From Anastatus disparis (taxonomy: Eukaryota > Arthropoda > Insecta > Hymenoptera > Eupelmidae), in the NCBI GenBank assembly GCA_017163975.1, contig JAFFSR010000239.1:5208001-5272000 (forward strand): a DNA stretch of 64,000 bases, written 5' to 3'. Both the position numbers and the translations under genes were made by a program. The notes under the pieces are model-generated. The model did no database searches. It saw only the letters and a program-made list of their open reading frames with translations, and was not told the origin of the DNA. This document shows, piece after piece, positions 11,295 through 23,539 of the stretch (within the stretch, counting starts at the first letter, position 1; each line of letters starts with the position of its first letter).

Positions 11295-14200
11295 TTACTT
11301 ATCGCAAATTTCTACTTTTGGTACGTGTACTGGATGATGATAAACCGGTGCAGGATGATGAATAGGTACTGGATGGTGATAAACTGGTGGGGAATGATGT
11401 ACTGGATGATGGTAAACTGGTGGAGGATGATGTACAGGTAATGGATGATGATAAACTGGTTGATGGTGATAAACCGGCGGTGGTGCATGGTGCACTGGTT
11501 TCACTACTTTAACGTACTCTGGTTGATGATGATATTGATGTTGAGGTGCGTAAACTATGCCTGTGTGACCATGATGATGTGGATATGGTGGACAATCTGG
11601 TTTCACAACTACAGCTGGTTTTATCAAATTATGATGATAACTAGGTACATGGGGTACATGGTACATGGGCTTATGATAATGAGGAGCGTAAGAGTAATGT
11701 GGTTTCTGGACAACTACTTTGGGTTGCCAACCATGATTTGGCTGCCATGCATTTTGCCATGGATTCTGCCAACCCTGAAAAATAAAACACAGAGACCCCA
11801 ATTAGATTATCCCCTTATTAATCGTTTTCATTCGGCCATAACTTATAAAAAAAAGAATGAAAAAATTATGTATTTATCAAAATAAAATTTACAATTTATT
11901 GAGCTTTTAAATATTCAAAAGAATAATGAATAAAAAGGTTTTATTTACATGATGATAAGAAGGTACATGTGGTTTGACGATGGAAACCACTGGCTTGTGT
12001 TCGTAATGAGGCTGATGAACATATTGAACCTTAGGATATTCAGGTGCATGCCAACCGTGAGGTTTATGATAATGTGGTGAGTACGGTGGACATGGCGTTG
12101 AATGATATGGATAAGAATCTCTTTTCAATTTTGTCATTGTCATATCCATGCTGGCAGTGTCGTCCATCTTATTTACCATCATGTTTTTGTTCATGTCCAT
12201 CTTCATCTCTGAGAGTCCGTAAACACTCGAGAGACAAAGAAGGAAGATTATCTACAAACCGATGCAAAATATAATAAGTTAATGATTAATACATTACGAA
12301 GCTGTGAATCCTATAGTATTAATAAAAATACTTGTTTTATTTTTATATGAAATTCATTTAATTATTTAATGTTTATTTATTTATGTAATAAACTAAGCAT
12401 TTTTCAACAAATTATCTTTTATTCAGTCCTAACACAAAAAAGTCATATATTTGAAAAATTGTTTAAAAAAAAAAAATTATTTTTTTTATTTTGTGTAATT
12501 TATAGTGTCCGTCAATAAAATTAAAGTTTTGTATTTCACGAAATAATGATTGTACAGAATCACGCGACAGCTCATTTTAAAGATATTTGTAAGGGCTTTT
12601 CATTGATATACTAGTAATTAAATTTCAACTACTTGTTTGGGAAATATTGCGACTTGCGAAACATTTGAAAAAATAATTTTTTCTCGCTTCTGTTAAAATT
12701 TGAAACATTTTTCGAAAAATGATGGTAGAACATTTTTGCAGAGTTAGTTTTGAAAGTATTTTGCTAGATTTAAAAATTTATTTTTTTCCAAGGTCCAAAA
12801 TTGACCGAGATATGACGGTGTTTGTGCAAAAATGAACTTGTTTTTATTTTTTTAATATCTTCTTAATTATAGGAGATATAAAAAAATGCCAAATAAAAAA
12901 AAGTGTAATTAGCATCCTAATGATAGCATAAATACGGTGACGTCAAAAAAAATAAAAAATAACCGTAACAATGTCAAAAAAAATGAAAATGCACAGTTTT
13001 TTTTGTAAATTTTGGAAAAATTTAAGGTCATTCTAAATTCAAAAATATTTTTTTTTTTTTTAAATTTTTTCGTGTCTGCTGTAATTAAGAAGATATCGTA
13101 ATAATAAAATAAGCCTATTTTCGTACAAAAATCTCGGTTAATTTTTTACCTTAAAAAATCAAAAATCAATTTTAAAATCTAGCAAAATACCTGAAAAACT
13201 ACTGTGTAAAGAAGGCGAAAAAAATGATTTTTTTTTAATGTTTAAGTTGCGATATTTTTCAAACTCTGATTGAAATTTATTTACTAGTATACCATTGAAA
13301 AACCTTTACAATACTTCAAAATGAGCTACCGCACAATTATGTACGACCATTATCTCGTGAGATACAAAACTTTTAAGTTAGTACTTTATTTCTCAAGCAT
13401 GGCTCCGTTTCATTGGCGGCCATTGTATATCAATTTTTATTTATAAATTTATTTTAATTAATTAAGATAATATTTCTATTGTTACACCTAAAATGAATGT
13501 TTGAAAAAATGAATATGTTCAATCAAAACATTTATGTCCATTAACAATTTGCAAATTTTTTATCATCAGAAAAAGTACAAAAAAATGAGCATGAACAAAA
13601 TTAATTATTCCTTTGGAGGAAATGAAAAAAAAAACAAAGTTAAAGTTTGCAAAAAATGTGGACATCATATCTCTACTTAATGCTTAATCACGTATAACAA
13701 TTTTGAGGTCGTCAGTGGCTCACTCGATAGAGCAATGAATTCATAATCTCGAGGTCCCGAGTTCGAATCCTGTTCTCGACCGATTCATATAAACACCACT
13801 GTACTTTACATGTGCTTTGTTCAAACACTCTGAGAAACCTCCGTCACTAATTAGCATCTTTAATCATAGTCTGAATACAGTGACGTTAAATAAAATTTAA
13901 AAAACACAAAAATTATTATTATCTAATAATGATATTTATTTATTATTTTGCTTTAATAAGAAAGGTAAATATTAACTTTGATACAATAAAAATTTAATAT
14001 TATAAAAATATTTAGATTTATTTTGCAGCTGATGGTTTGTTGTTTATTTATTCATAAAATTATAATACAAACAAATTATCCATATGAGAATAATAAATCG
14101 TTACACAAAGTTTAATAAAAGAATTATACGTTATCGTAATAAGAGGATAATTTGTTTAGTAAATGACCGCATTCTCCAATAAATTACTACAACATCGTCA

Positions 14201-14681
14201 TTTCTTTTTGTTTTTAAGAAAATTATTATTATTTAAATAATAATAAATTAATTTAACTTATATTTTTCAGATTAAATAATATTATAATATAATAGAAATT
14301 TTTATAATCAATAATTTATTGTCAAGTGTTTTAATAATCTCAAAATTAAAAACAAATATTTTTTGAATTTCTGTTATTTATTGACACACGACTAATCACT
14401 GGTAGGTTTGCCTCATGTATTATTTAAAATATTTTTGAAATATATATTAATCTTAAATGAAAGGTTTAAAAAGGTTGACGTAGTTAAAAATTGAACATGT
14501 GAGCATTTAATTTATTATAATGAAATAAAGTGTTAAATCTTTTCTAGGATCTTGATCGTTAGAGATATGATATTAATCTAATTTCTTCAACAAAAATCAC
14601 AATAAAAGATCAATTAATTTATTTGAATTTCATTAAAAAAATTATAATAAGCTAATCTATACTCACAAATGACTTAGCCAT
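11295..14681 (-). CDS. Secreted His/Pro/Tyr-rich cuticle-type protein, 265 residues
   Basis: Three exons joined in phase 0: 14681-14667 (MAKSF, donor GTGAGT), 12251-11949 and 11774-11295. The first intron is 2.4 kb and splits the signal peptide (MAKSF joined to IIFLLCLSSVYG). After the signal comes a Met/Asp/Lys-rich segment (about residues 18-46, nine Met), then CPPYSPHYHKPHGWH, a GWQNPWQNAWQP stretch, and a C-terminal half of repeated VYHHP, VHHP and HHPPP units ending VEICDK. No catalytic domain is visible. Low-complexity secreted proteins of this type are usually cuticle or extracellular-matrix components, and the dense His and Met could bind copper or zinc (inference). The first intron holds a large foldback sequence and a SINE. 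The open frame on the plus strand at 11445-11885 is its antisense shadow. Confidence 0.85.
12521..13376. mobile_element. Large diverged inverted repeat (foldback element)
   Basis: The left arm (about 12521-12880) and right arm (about 13081-13376) are reverse complements with moderate divergence. Paired landmarks include TTTTGTATTTCACGA with TTTTGTATCTCACGA, GCTCATTTTAAAG with GCTCATTTTGAAG, ATACTAGTAA in both arms, TTTTGCTAGATTT in both arms, and ATATCTTCTTAATTA in both arms. TTAA occurs at or near both outer ends. No transposase is present. It lies in the first intron of the His/Pro/Tyr-rich gene and carries a SINE 3' fragment in its centre. Confidence 0.75.
12905..12960 (+). mobile_element. 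SINE 3' fragment
   Basis: AATTAGCATCCTAATGATAG, then ATACGGTGACGTCA and an A-rich run, match the tail of the tRNA-derived SINE family (ATAGCATAAATACAGCGACG in other copies). The tRNA-like head is absent, so this is a 5'-truncated copy or a tail captured inside the foldback element. Confidence 0.7.
13705..13895 (+). mobile_element. tRNA-derived SINE, copy 2
   Basis: The head reads GAGGTCGTCAGTGGCTCACT, with B box GAGTTCGAATCC. The middle AACACCACTGTA and tail ATACAGTGACGTTAAATAAAA are recognisable. It lies in the 2.4 kb first intron of the His/Pro/Tyr-rich gene, in antisense orientation to that gene. Confidence 0.9.
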
Positions 14682-14852
14682 GATTGAAATTTTTTTTTTC
14701 GTCTTATTGACGAAAATGACGACAGTAAAATATCACTACGATTCAAAACGTAATAAAAATTCAAATAAAAATACAATACAAAATACAATACGCAGCTTAG
14801 CTGCGTTAACAGCCTAAACGAAAACTAGGAGCGCGTTTATCGTGTCACTTGA

Positions 14853-14859
14853 TTTTATA
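14853..14859 (-). promoter_or_regulatory. TATA box of the His/Pro/Tyr-rich gene
   Basis: TATAAAA on the minus strand, about 170 bases before the start codon at 14681. This implies a 5' UTR of about 145 bases, similar to that of the 20455-22237 gene. Confidence 0.5.
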
Positions 14860-16026
14860 AACTTTTGCCCCAGGATCATTAGTCTATGCGAACAACTTTT
14901 TCCTTAAATTCAAGTGAGGCGTGGAAAGGCAAAGAAAAAAAAGTGTATAGCAAACGGCCAAGGCGAATAAGATTCCCTTAACTGGCGCAAAAAGACAAGC
15001 AATAGTTGACAGTATTGTCTTATAGTGAAATAAAAAAAAAAAAAAAGAAAAACGCTGGCGTAATCTACTATGTGCGTATATCGCACAGATTATTTTCTGA
15101 ATAAATGTGGACTAGCTTTGCTTGAGGGTAAAGTGGTAATGGGGATTAAAGAAATATCCTCTCCAAGTATGAAATCACGTCACAAATATTGCACACAAGT
15201 CTCCGCGTATCAAAGTAAAATTTCATAATACTATTGACCCTTTGCAAATGGCGCTTTTCAATTTACTTAAGGAAAATATTTAATAACTTTGATGCAATTA
15301 TTTCAGATATTTATTTCATCTTCATAAAAATTATTTTAAAATTGAAAATTCGTTTCAAATAAAATTGACAAAAATTATTTTGTTAATGAAAAAACACGGA
15401 GTTTTAATGTTTATATTTAAGACAAATTAAACGTTTTTTCCTAAAACTTTATAAATAATTAAAATTTAAAATATCGTTTAAACCTAAAAGAGTCATGCAA
15501 TTATTATAACAATCAACATAGTTAACAAAAATTGATTACACGGCAAAGGTAGTAGTTAACTTGGAAACTAAATACACTAACTTTGTTGGTAGCTTAATGG
15601 GCATGTAATCGCTTTAGGAATACTAATTGAAATCGAAGCGGACGTGCCGTGTTCTAAATTTGGTCAACGAATAATGTCGCAAAAACATTGAATTGGAGTT
15701 GTTAGTTAGATTTTTAAGGGATAACTACTACCAGATATGGATCATTTCATTTTTGCGTAATAACAAAAGCATGAGATTTTGTTTTTTTATCCTAATATTT
15801 AATCGTTATAAAGTTATTCATTTAAAATATTGTAAATAAAGTGTAAAAATTCATTTTCAGGGGGTATTTTTTGTTATTTCAATTTAAAGAAATTTTAAAA
15901 TATATTACTAAAAATCTTATTTTGTGTACAATTTAAACTTTTTTACGAAATTTTGTGCTTGATATTCTGCGAACGACATTTATTTTGGTAGGGTGAAACA
16001 TTCAATAGATTTACTGTAAATATTAA
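14860..16026. other. Intergenic, no gene seen
   Basis: Upstream of the His/Pro/Tyr-rich gene. One patch at about 15590-15655 has a weak tRNA-like look (TAGCTTAATGG followed by AAATCGAAGC), but boxes and stems are poor and it does not match the SINE family. Confidence 0.4.
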
Positions 16027-16236
16027 GGGGATGTAATAAGGTATATGTTTAATATATAGTTACCGACATTGCAGTTTCCCGAATTTCAAATCTTAATTCA
16101 AAAATTTTCCGAAATATCTCTATATTATGCTTTTTATTAATTAAATAGAAGGCTGTATAATATAGAGATATTTTTTATAAATTTGGATCAAGAATAAAAA
16201 ATATGGATTATTTTAATCTCGGTATTTCACATCCCC
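16027..16236. mobile_element. TTAA-flanked MITE (piggyBac-like ends)
   Basis: TTAA at 16023-16026 and 16237-16240 flank an element of 210 bases. Its ends read GGGGATGTAATA on the left and, reverse-complemented, GGGGATGTGAAATA on the right. Inside is a hairpin, AAATATCTCTATATTAT against ATAATATAGAGATATTT (about 16111-16176). There is no coding capacity. A TTAA target site is the hallmark of piggyBac-superfamily transposition, so this is probably a non-autonomous derivative. Confidence 0.75.
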
Positions 16237-16240
16237 TTAA

Positions 16241-17145
16241 CAGATGGACGACTAATGTAAAATTTTCATTCATCAAAATAATAAACTTTTACGGACTAAC
16301 AAATTTTTAAATAACTATTTTTAAGGATTTTAGATGGATATTCACTTTTATTTTTACGAGAGTAACATAAAATCACTTCGACATATTGATTTTTTGAAAA
16401 TTGTTCACTTCGGGTAATCGTTTAGCTACAGCTGAATTCGCTTTAATAAAATTTTGTACGCAAAATAATTTTCTAAAACAGATTTAAAAAACATAATTCT
16501 TTATACATTAATTATTTAATACACTTTTACGTGTAAAATAAAATTTTTATAACTTCAATGAATTAATTTTTATGACATTTATAAGTAGTTTTCAAATACC
16601 GTAAAAAAACTAATAAGAATGAATGAAAATAGAAATTTTTATAAAAAACTAGAATTATTAATTATATTTAACTATTAGTTAGTACTGAAAGTTTACGAAG
16701 AAAAATATTGAAGAACTTTCAAGAAAAGAAAAATTATAAAAAAATTTTTTTTTTCTTCAGAAATATATACAATATTTTGCGTTGATTATATTATTAGTAA
16801 ATAATTAGAAAAGATCTAACAATATGTATCAAATGCACGCATATGTCTGACCGATACTATTTTTTTTTATAAGTTAATTTCTCGTGCGATATTTCTAATT
16901 TAAGTAAGTAATTATCAATCAACAAAAGACTTTTTTTATACCTTTAATTAACTTATATACTATTTCGTTTCTCTTGAAAAAAATTATAACACTCTTTAAA
17001 AATACGTACTACTTGCTTGTTTTACACTATTAATTTTTTTTTTCTAATAAAATAATTCTTTCATACAAAAGTCAGATATTAATAATCTAGCAGCCAAACG
17101 CATGCACGCAATTTGTAAATATTATATCTTTTTAATTGTTTAATC
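16241..17145. other. Intergenic, nothing recognised
   Basis: AT-rich sequence with poly-T runs and no exon signals that chain together. Confidence 0.5.
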
Positions 17146-17346
17146 GAGTCGGTCTGTGGCTCATTCGGTAGAGCGTTGGATTCGTAATCTCAGGGTTCTG
17201 AGTTCGAATCCCGCACTCGGCAGTCGATTAATGCAAGCACCACTGTATGCTACATGTGCTTTGTTCACAAACACATTTACGAGCTCCGTCGCTGATTAGC
17301 ATAGCAAAAATAGCAAAGCATAAATATAGCGACGTTAAAAAAAAAA
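17146..17346 (+). mobile_element. tRNA-derived SINE, copy 3, with target duplication
   Basis: The copy begins GAGTCGGTCTGTGGCTCATT and ends ATATAGCGACGTTAAAAAAA. An 11-base direct repeat ATTGTTTAATC flanks it at 17135-17145 and 17347-17357. This fixes both ends of the element and shows insertion by target-primed retroposition. Confidence 0.95.
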
Positions 17347-17707
17347 ATTGTTTAATCAATAAAAAAATTCCTATAAATTTTTCTTGTAAAAAAAAGACTT
17401 TCTTTACACAACTAAACAAATTTTTTTTTTTATTTAATGTTAATAATTATATTTATTTTTTATATATAATAATAATAATTATATTTTATTAAATGTTATT
17501 AATTATATTTAGAAACGATTTTAAAAATTTAATCATTCTTAATTTTTTTTAAAAAAATTAAATAAATAAAGTGTAAATATAAAAATGATAAAGCTTAATG
17601 AATTTTAAGATACATTTTATAAAAAATTTATTTTTAATTTGAAGTTGAATTTTTATTTCTTTGTATAATAACTTTAAGCTTCAAACAAATTTTAAAAATA
17701 AAGACTT

Positions 17708-18093
17708 TTACTTTATTCCGTTTAGGTTTGTGGAACAAATTGTTAAGAATGAAGTAATTTCATTGTCAATCAAGACGATATCATCAAGTGTTGGTGGACC
17801 GTAGTAAGTGTAATCATTTCTCCCGAATCTGTAAGGGAGTGTTGTACTCTGCTGATCATCAACCACATAAAAATTGTACTATCTGAGTGATGTGTTTTCA
17901 TCTTCTACTCAAAGACCTTTATCTGAATCATGTTTGGCGGTGGCACTATTGAGGAATTTCTTTGAATTAGAGAATGTGATGAATTTAAAGGTTCTAAATC
18001 ATTACGATCGTCAGATGGAGGTATCAAGGGTATAGAATTGAAACAACCCTCTACCTTCACTCCTTTTTCTAATCTTAAAAACACAATATACAA
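17708..18093 (-). pseudogene. Frameshifted coding remnant of unknown origin
   Basis: Two adjacent minus-strand segments have protein-like composition but different frames. Segment 1 (18093-17905) includes LRLEKGVKVEGC, IPLIPPSDDRND and SIVPPPNMIQIKVFE, then stops. Segment 2 (17878-17708) includes VVDDQQSTTLPYRFGRN, YTYYGPPTLDD and LIDNEITSFL, then TAA. No splice sites join them cleanly, so a frameshift is the simplest reading. The family is not recognised; it could be a retroposed host gene or a transposon/virus-derived fragment. SINE copies 3 and 4 lie on either side. Confidence 0.5.
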
Positions 18094-18583
18094 ACTTGAA
18101 CATAATATTTAATTCAAAGCTTATTTAACCTCACACCATCACACATCTAATATTTTTCTTTCAAGTAACTAGCGTTAAATTTAAAAAAAATAGAGAACAT
18201 CGACAACATTAATAACAAAAATCGAGAATCGGAAAATAACAGATCTATGGTACAAATGTCTACAAGAGATGCTAAATCAAGTAATTTCAAATAAAAGTAG
18301 CAGAAGACTTTACCTAAGAATACCATACTTCCATTCATATGCATACGCATGCACGCGCACATGATCATAAAAATACATATATGGACACATACATATAAGC
18401 ACATGCAAAAGCAAGGATGCGTATGCAGATTCATAAATTATTTTTGATAATGTCCTGTAATGTTCTAGTAAAGGAAATAATGAAGTGCAACATTATGCAC
18501 TTGCTAGTAATTTCTCAAATACTTTCCACTGGTATTGTATAAAAAAAATGTCTCATTTTCAGATAATGTAAATTAATGTATTT

Positions 18584-18796
18584 GAGGTCATCAGTGGCTC
18601 AGTCGGTAGAGTGGTGGACTCGTAATCTCGAGTTCGAATCCCGCTCTCTTTCGAATGATACAAGCACCACTGTACGTTACACATGTGCTTTGTTCACAAA
18701 CACACTGAAACGACCTAATTAGTATTAGACCTTCGGAGCTAATTAGCATTGCAATGATAGCTGAAATACAGCGACGTTAAAATAATAAACAAAACC
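18584..18796 (+). mobile_element. tRNA-derived SINE, copy 4, with target duplication
   Basis: The head reads GAGGTCATCAGTGGCTCAGT and continues CGGTAGAG, the B box is GAGTTCGAATCCC, and the tail is AATACAGCGACGTTAAAATA. A 10-base direct repeat TAATGTATTT flanks it at 18574-18583 and 18797-18806. A short insertion (AATTAGTATTAGACCTTCGG) interrupts the 3' half compared with other copies, and about eight bases are missing between anticodon arm and B box. Confidence 0.95.
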
Positions 18797-18806
18797 TAAT
18801 GTATTT

Positions 18807-20454
18807 ATTTAGATATTGATATTTTTGTGAAGAAATTCTTCAAGATTATAAAATTATTTTCACAGCATCAGAAAAGGAAGCTGAGCATAGAGGGGAACAA
18901 TTAATTATATAAATGAGCAAATAATATCAATATAACAAAATATTATTGTGATAATACAATACTTGTTTTAAATAAGAAGAAAACAATAAAATTAATTAAT
19001 TATTAAAAATTAATTTAATAAAGAAATAAAAATTAGATTTTATGCTAAGAATATGACAGTTAATAAGTGTTAAATCAAATATTTTTCTCATTTCAAATGA
19101 AAACAAACTCGTAGAAATAAAAAACAAATAAGTTAATCTAAAACTTGATTTAACGAGTATAATTTTAATCTTATTTCTTCATTTTCGTCAATTACACATT
19201 GATACAATTTGTATCTCTACCGCGCTAATGATACATAATATATAAAGACATTGATTGAGTAATACTCTATTGTAAGTCATACTAACTCTTGTGTACACCA
19301 TGACACTAAGACGCTAGTAATTTGATAGACAAGTCTTGTCTTAAGGTCTTAGAATAAATGACTTAAGTTTAGTGTATATACTTTGTTATGTTCTATGAAA
19401 TGATAAGCTTAAATAGTTAACTAAGAAACTTGGCTAAATCATGATAAGATTTTGAAAATTATAATAAAATTTTTTGACATTTTATCTTGCTATCGAGCGA
19501 TTCAACGTATGTTTTAATATAAATAAAGAGCCAAATTTAAAGAATAGGATGAATTTTTGTTTTTAAAAAAATACAATATTTTTGACTAACTTTTTTATTT
19601 AAATTTATATGTGAAATTCGATTTTTAAAAATAATTACTGTATATGAAACATTCAAATTTTTTAAAATTAAGTTTAAATAAAATTTCTTAAAAAATTTTA
19701 TTTGATGGTATTTTTTATATAAAAAATTTGAATAATAGAAAATAATTTAAGAATATTAATAGGACATTTAATTGATAAGAACCTCATAATGAAATACTAA
19801 TAATAAAAAGGAAGTTAAAGGTATATTATTTTAATGTGGTCATCTACTTTAAAAATATAAATAACAAATTTATTTTAACTACGTTTTTCAATAAAAAAAT
19901 ATCAAAAAATAACCGAACATATGAACGCTTTGTTATAATTTGGTATATAAAATTTATCGTAACTGTTGTGCTTACTTTATTATACTTACCTTTATAGTAT
20001 TGATTTGCATTTAATTTACACGTACACATATATTGCAAACAGAAATTTTATATTTCATTAATAAACGTGACTCTTTAATAATTTTTGTGAATCATAAAAA
20101 ATTTATTTCAACAATACGCAGCATTGCAGTTGCATATAAACAATACAGCATTAATAAAATAACTTTTTCTTGAATGTTATTACATTTTCGGTGCTATGTA
20201 TTTTTATTGAATAATTTAATTTTCATATGATAAAAATATAATATTCTTAAATTCTTATCCTTTTCTCTTCTAAAAAAACGTATTATATCTAAAAAAATCA
20301 TTTACAGAAATTTTCGATTCTTAAATAAAGTATACAGCCTATAAAATTATAATATGAATTAAATTAAAAAAATTAATCGTTTGATTAAAACTAATAATAC
20401 AGAAATATTTGGTAGTGAATCTTCACAATTTCTATAACAAGAAATAGAAAATTA
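18807..20454. other. Intergenic, nothing recognised
   Basis: AT-rich spacer downstream of the 20455-22237 gene. No exon chain, RNA gene or bounded repeat was found. Confidence 0.5.
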
Positions 20455-22237
20455 TCAACGATCCCATCCTTTGCTTTGATGATGGAATACGTGTTTATAA
20501 ATTGGAACGTGCACCGGATATGGTTTCGGTATTGGCACCGGAAAATGTTTTTCCACTGTTACCGCGTACGGCTTCTCGACTACATATGGTACCTGAAAGA
20601 ATTCAATGAAAATTGTATTTTACTATTTTGTTTGAATGAAAAATAAAATAGAATATAAAAGAAAGAAAAATCAATATACGATTTATTCAAAACAGCATAT
20701 GAAAAATGAGAAAAGTAGATGATTACGACTTGCAAGAGAGATTTTTTTAAATAGATTTTCTCAAACTTTAAGAAATTAGTGTTGGACGATTAAAAGATTA
20801 TTGACCAGATGTAATATTAGAAGTCAAATTTGTAAAATAAGATTTTTATTTTTATTTTTTTAAAATTCATCAATTTTCAATAAAAAAAATAGTAAAAATA
20901 TGCTTTTAGAATTATCATTCAAAAATATTATTACAAGCCTATCTGTCAATCATTCATTATAAACATCAATACTAAAAACAACTTTAATCATCTAATCATT
21001 ACCCTTTTCTCGATGACATAAGGCTCAGGTTTTTCAACGGGTATTTCAACGTGCTTAACAACTTCAACAGGTACTGGATGCGGTACTGGTACTTGAACTT
21101 GATAAGGCTGAGGTATTGGTACTTTAATTTGTTGTGCTACTGATACTGGAACTGGATGTGGTATTGGTATAGCATATTTTTTGTATATTGGAATTTCAAC
21201 GGGTTTTTGTGTCTCGTGATAAGTAGTTCCATGATGACCACCGTCGTAACTTGCTTTTGCTGTAACTACAATTGTAGCTAAAATCTATGGTGAAAAAGTT
21301 TAGAATCAATTAACTTTGGTGCTTCGAATAAATGGTAATATATTATTAACATGTTCGATCTGTGGAACTAATTAATTCTTTTTACAAAAACTTTGATGAA
21401 TAAAATTATATTAACAGTATTTAAATAATCTAAATGTTTAAATTTAATTTTACGATCTAATTTACTAATTAAAATATTGATTGAAGTATGTTTGCACTTG
21501 TAAATAATGAAAAATATTTTATTTATTATTAAACCTCTCGAAAATAAATTTTTTTTTATTTCATTTTTTTCAAAATTTAATGACTCTAGTATTAATATAA
21601 ATTAGAAACTATTTCTGATATAAAATATTGCAATAGCTTTCTTTATTTATTATTTTTTTTTTATTTAAGTTATTTAATACCAGGAATATATAATCCATTA
21701 AAAACTTAGAAGTTCATATAAAGTAAAATAAGTTTCTTATTCACAAAATATTATAGAAGAAAAACATTATATGGTATTATAATTTCTATACTAAAGACTG
21801 TAATGTACATGTTACGCTACAGTTACGAATTAAATTGATTAACATTAAAGTGAACAAAAAATAATTCAGGTAGCCATAAATTTTTTCATTTATTTACTTA
21901 TTCTTAGTTATAAATAATTCAATGCAAATAAGTACTAAATTTATAAAAATTTTTTAATTTTGAATAATATTCTAAACGACTTTTTTTTAATATTAAACAA
22001 CTTTTTCATTTATATTTATAGTCAGGTAAATTTTTTATCAATAAAAATTTTTAATATGTTTTGGAAAAATCAAATCAACATTTAAAATATTCTTATTTTT
22101 GATCATGAAATTCCAAATGAAATCTATAATTATTTAAATATAACTTTTGGTTACACATCGTACTTTTAAATTCAATAAAACTGAATTGATCACGTTAAAA
22201 ATAATTCTAAACATTATAAACTTACAAGTATCTTCAT
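20455..22237 (-). CDS. Secreted Val-Pro repeat cuticle-type protein (Vajk-like), 143 residues
   Basis: Three exons in phase 0: 22237-22226 (MKIL, donor GTAAGT), 21284-21003, and 20592-20455 ending TGA. The signal peptide is MKILILATIVVTAKA. It is followed by a short Gly/His segment (SYDGGHHGTTYHE) and then Val-Pro repeats: VEIPIYKKYAIPIPHPVPV, PIPQPYQVQVPVPHPVPV, HVEIPVEKPEPYV, VEKPYAVTVEKHFPVP and [17 protein letters not shown], ending SKGWDR. No Cys in the mature protein and no enzymatic motif. Such PYPV/VEK repeats are typical of insect Vajk-type and tetrapeptide-repeat cuticular proteins; assignment to Vajk rests on composition only. It is the closest relative of the 27904-30814 gene but lacks one of that gene's introns. 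It probably acts in cuticle. Confidence 0.88.
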
Positions 22238-22386
22238 TGTTGATTCAATCCTTAATAACAATTGTCAAATAAATAACACTTTTAGCAAATGAATCTTATG
22301 CACCTTCTTCATACAAAAATTTCACCTTGAAACGCTGCAACTTGTATACCAGACTCAATAACTCTCTTAAAAGTCATGGTCAACTT

Positions 22387-22395
22387 CTTTATATA
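22387..22395 (-). promoter_or_regulatory. TATA box of the 20455-22237 gene
   Basis: TATATAAAG on the minus strand, 150 bases before ATG 22237. Confidence 0.55.
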
Positions 22396-23539
22396 CCAAT
22401 GCTAAACTTTCTCCCCTTCCGTTCCTATATAAATGAACGGCTGTTGTTAGATGACGTTTTCCTCTTTATAATCTTTCTCTTACTTGTTTTGTCTTACCAA
22501 TCGATTCATTTATACACACTAAAGTGTATTTTTTTTTTAGATTTTCCAACTTGAGCATCGGCATTCAAACAGAAATTCAAGAGAGAGAGAGAAATAGAGA
22601 GTAACGATAAGTGAGTGTGAACGATCTCTAAGATCTCGAAAACAATGTATACACCTTCATTGCTACTATTTAGCTTCAGCCAAAATGTAGCGAACGTGCT
22701 ATTAAAATTTTATTGTTGTCTTATTTATTTCTTTTTAACTGTACATTTGGAATAAGTTTCTCTTTCGCTGCATCATAATCGTTCATTTTGACAGCCGTAA
22801 AAGTTTCTAATTATGATTAAAAAAGAGAGAGAAAAAAAAAGATTTTTTGTTTTCTTTCATTTTGTTACAGAGGCAACGAAGTAATGGGTTTTTACGTTGC
22901 GGTTTATTGCACCCTGTTGCTAAGTTATTTACAGTACATTACGTGAATTAAATGAAGACTTGCATTTAATACTCTTCCGGGATTAAAAGCAAATGATATT
23001 TCAATTTTCAATTCAATTATTAAACTTCTTAAACACTTTGTTAGCTTTGAATACTTTAATTTTCTTCCGGAGGATAATTCAATGTTACGTGTCTGTAATA
23101 ACTCCTCAAATGTTTTTATAATGAATTTTAACATAATATAACATGTAATATCTTATATTTTATTATGTCGCACCTAACGCGTCTTTTTCTACTTTATATA
23201 CTCTACTTAATACCTAGCATGTTCTTTAAAAAAAATCAGCTAAAAGGATCGATTAGTAAAATAAACTTAGAGAATCATCAATTTGATTTTTAAATGATCA
23301 ATAGAACAGATATTGTTCACTCTTTCTCGAAGTAATAAAAATATAAGTGAGCTTTGAAACGCAATGATGCAGTTAATCAGTTATTTTTTTGTAATTTCTA
23401 ATAAACACGAAGTAGGTATAAAAATAGTGAAAAGAAAGATTTTCTAATTAGAATATTTTATAGAGCATGTAAAAAAGTGATCAATTCAAATAACTAATAA
23501 TTAGAACAATTACAACCAGTGACACATTCTATCAATAAT

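Noticed and set aside
11445..11885. Plus-strand protein rich in Trp, Met and Ile
   Set aside because: Antisense shadow of the His/Pro-rich exon (ATG/TGG complements of CAT/CCA codons).
15590..15655. tRNA-like patch with A-box and B-box resemblance
   Set aside because: The boxes are poor, stems do not form, and it does not match the SINE family found elsewhere in the window.
17146..17225. Functional tRNA gene
   Set aside because: A and B boxes are present, but the acceptor and anticodon stems do not pair, and the same head recurs with a shared non-tRNA tail, so it is a SINE.
18147..18434. 95-codon minus-strand Cys/Met-rich open frame
   Set aside because: Its N-terminal half is coded by an ACATATGCA-type simple repeat and the rest lacks support.
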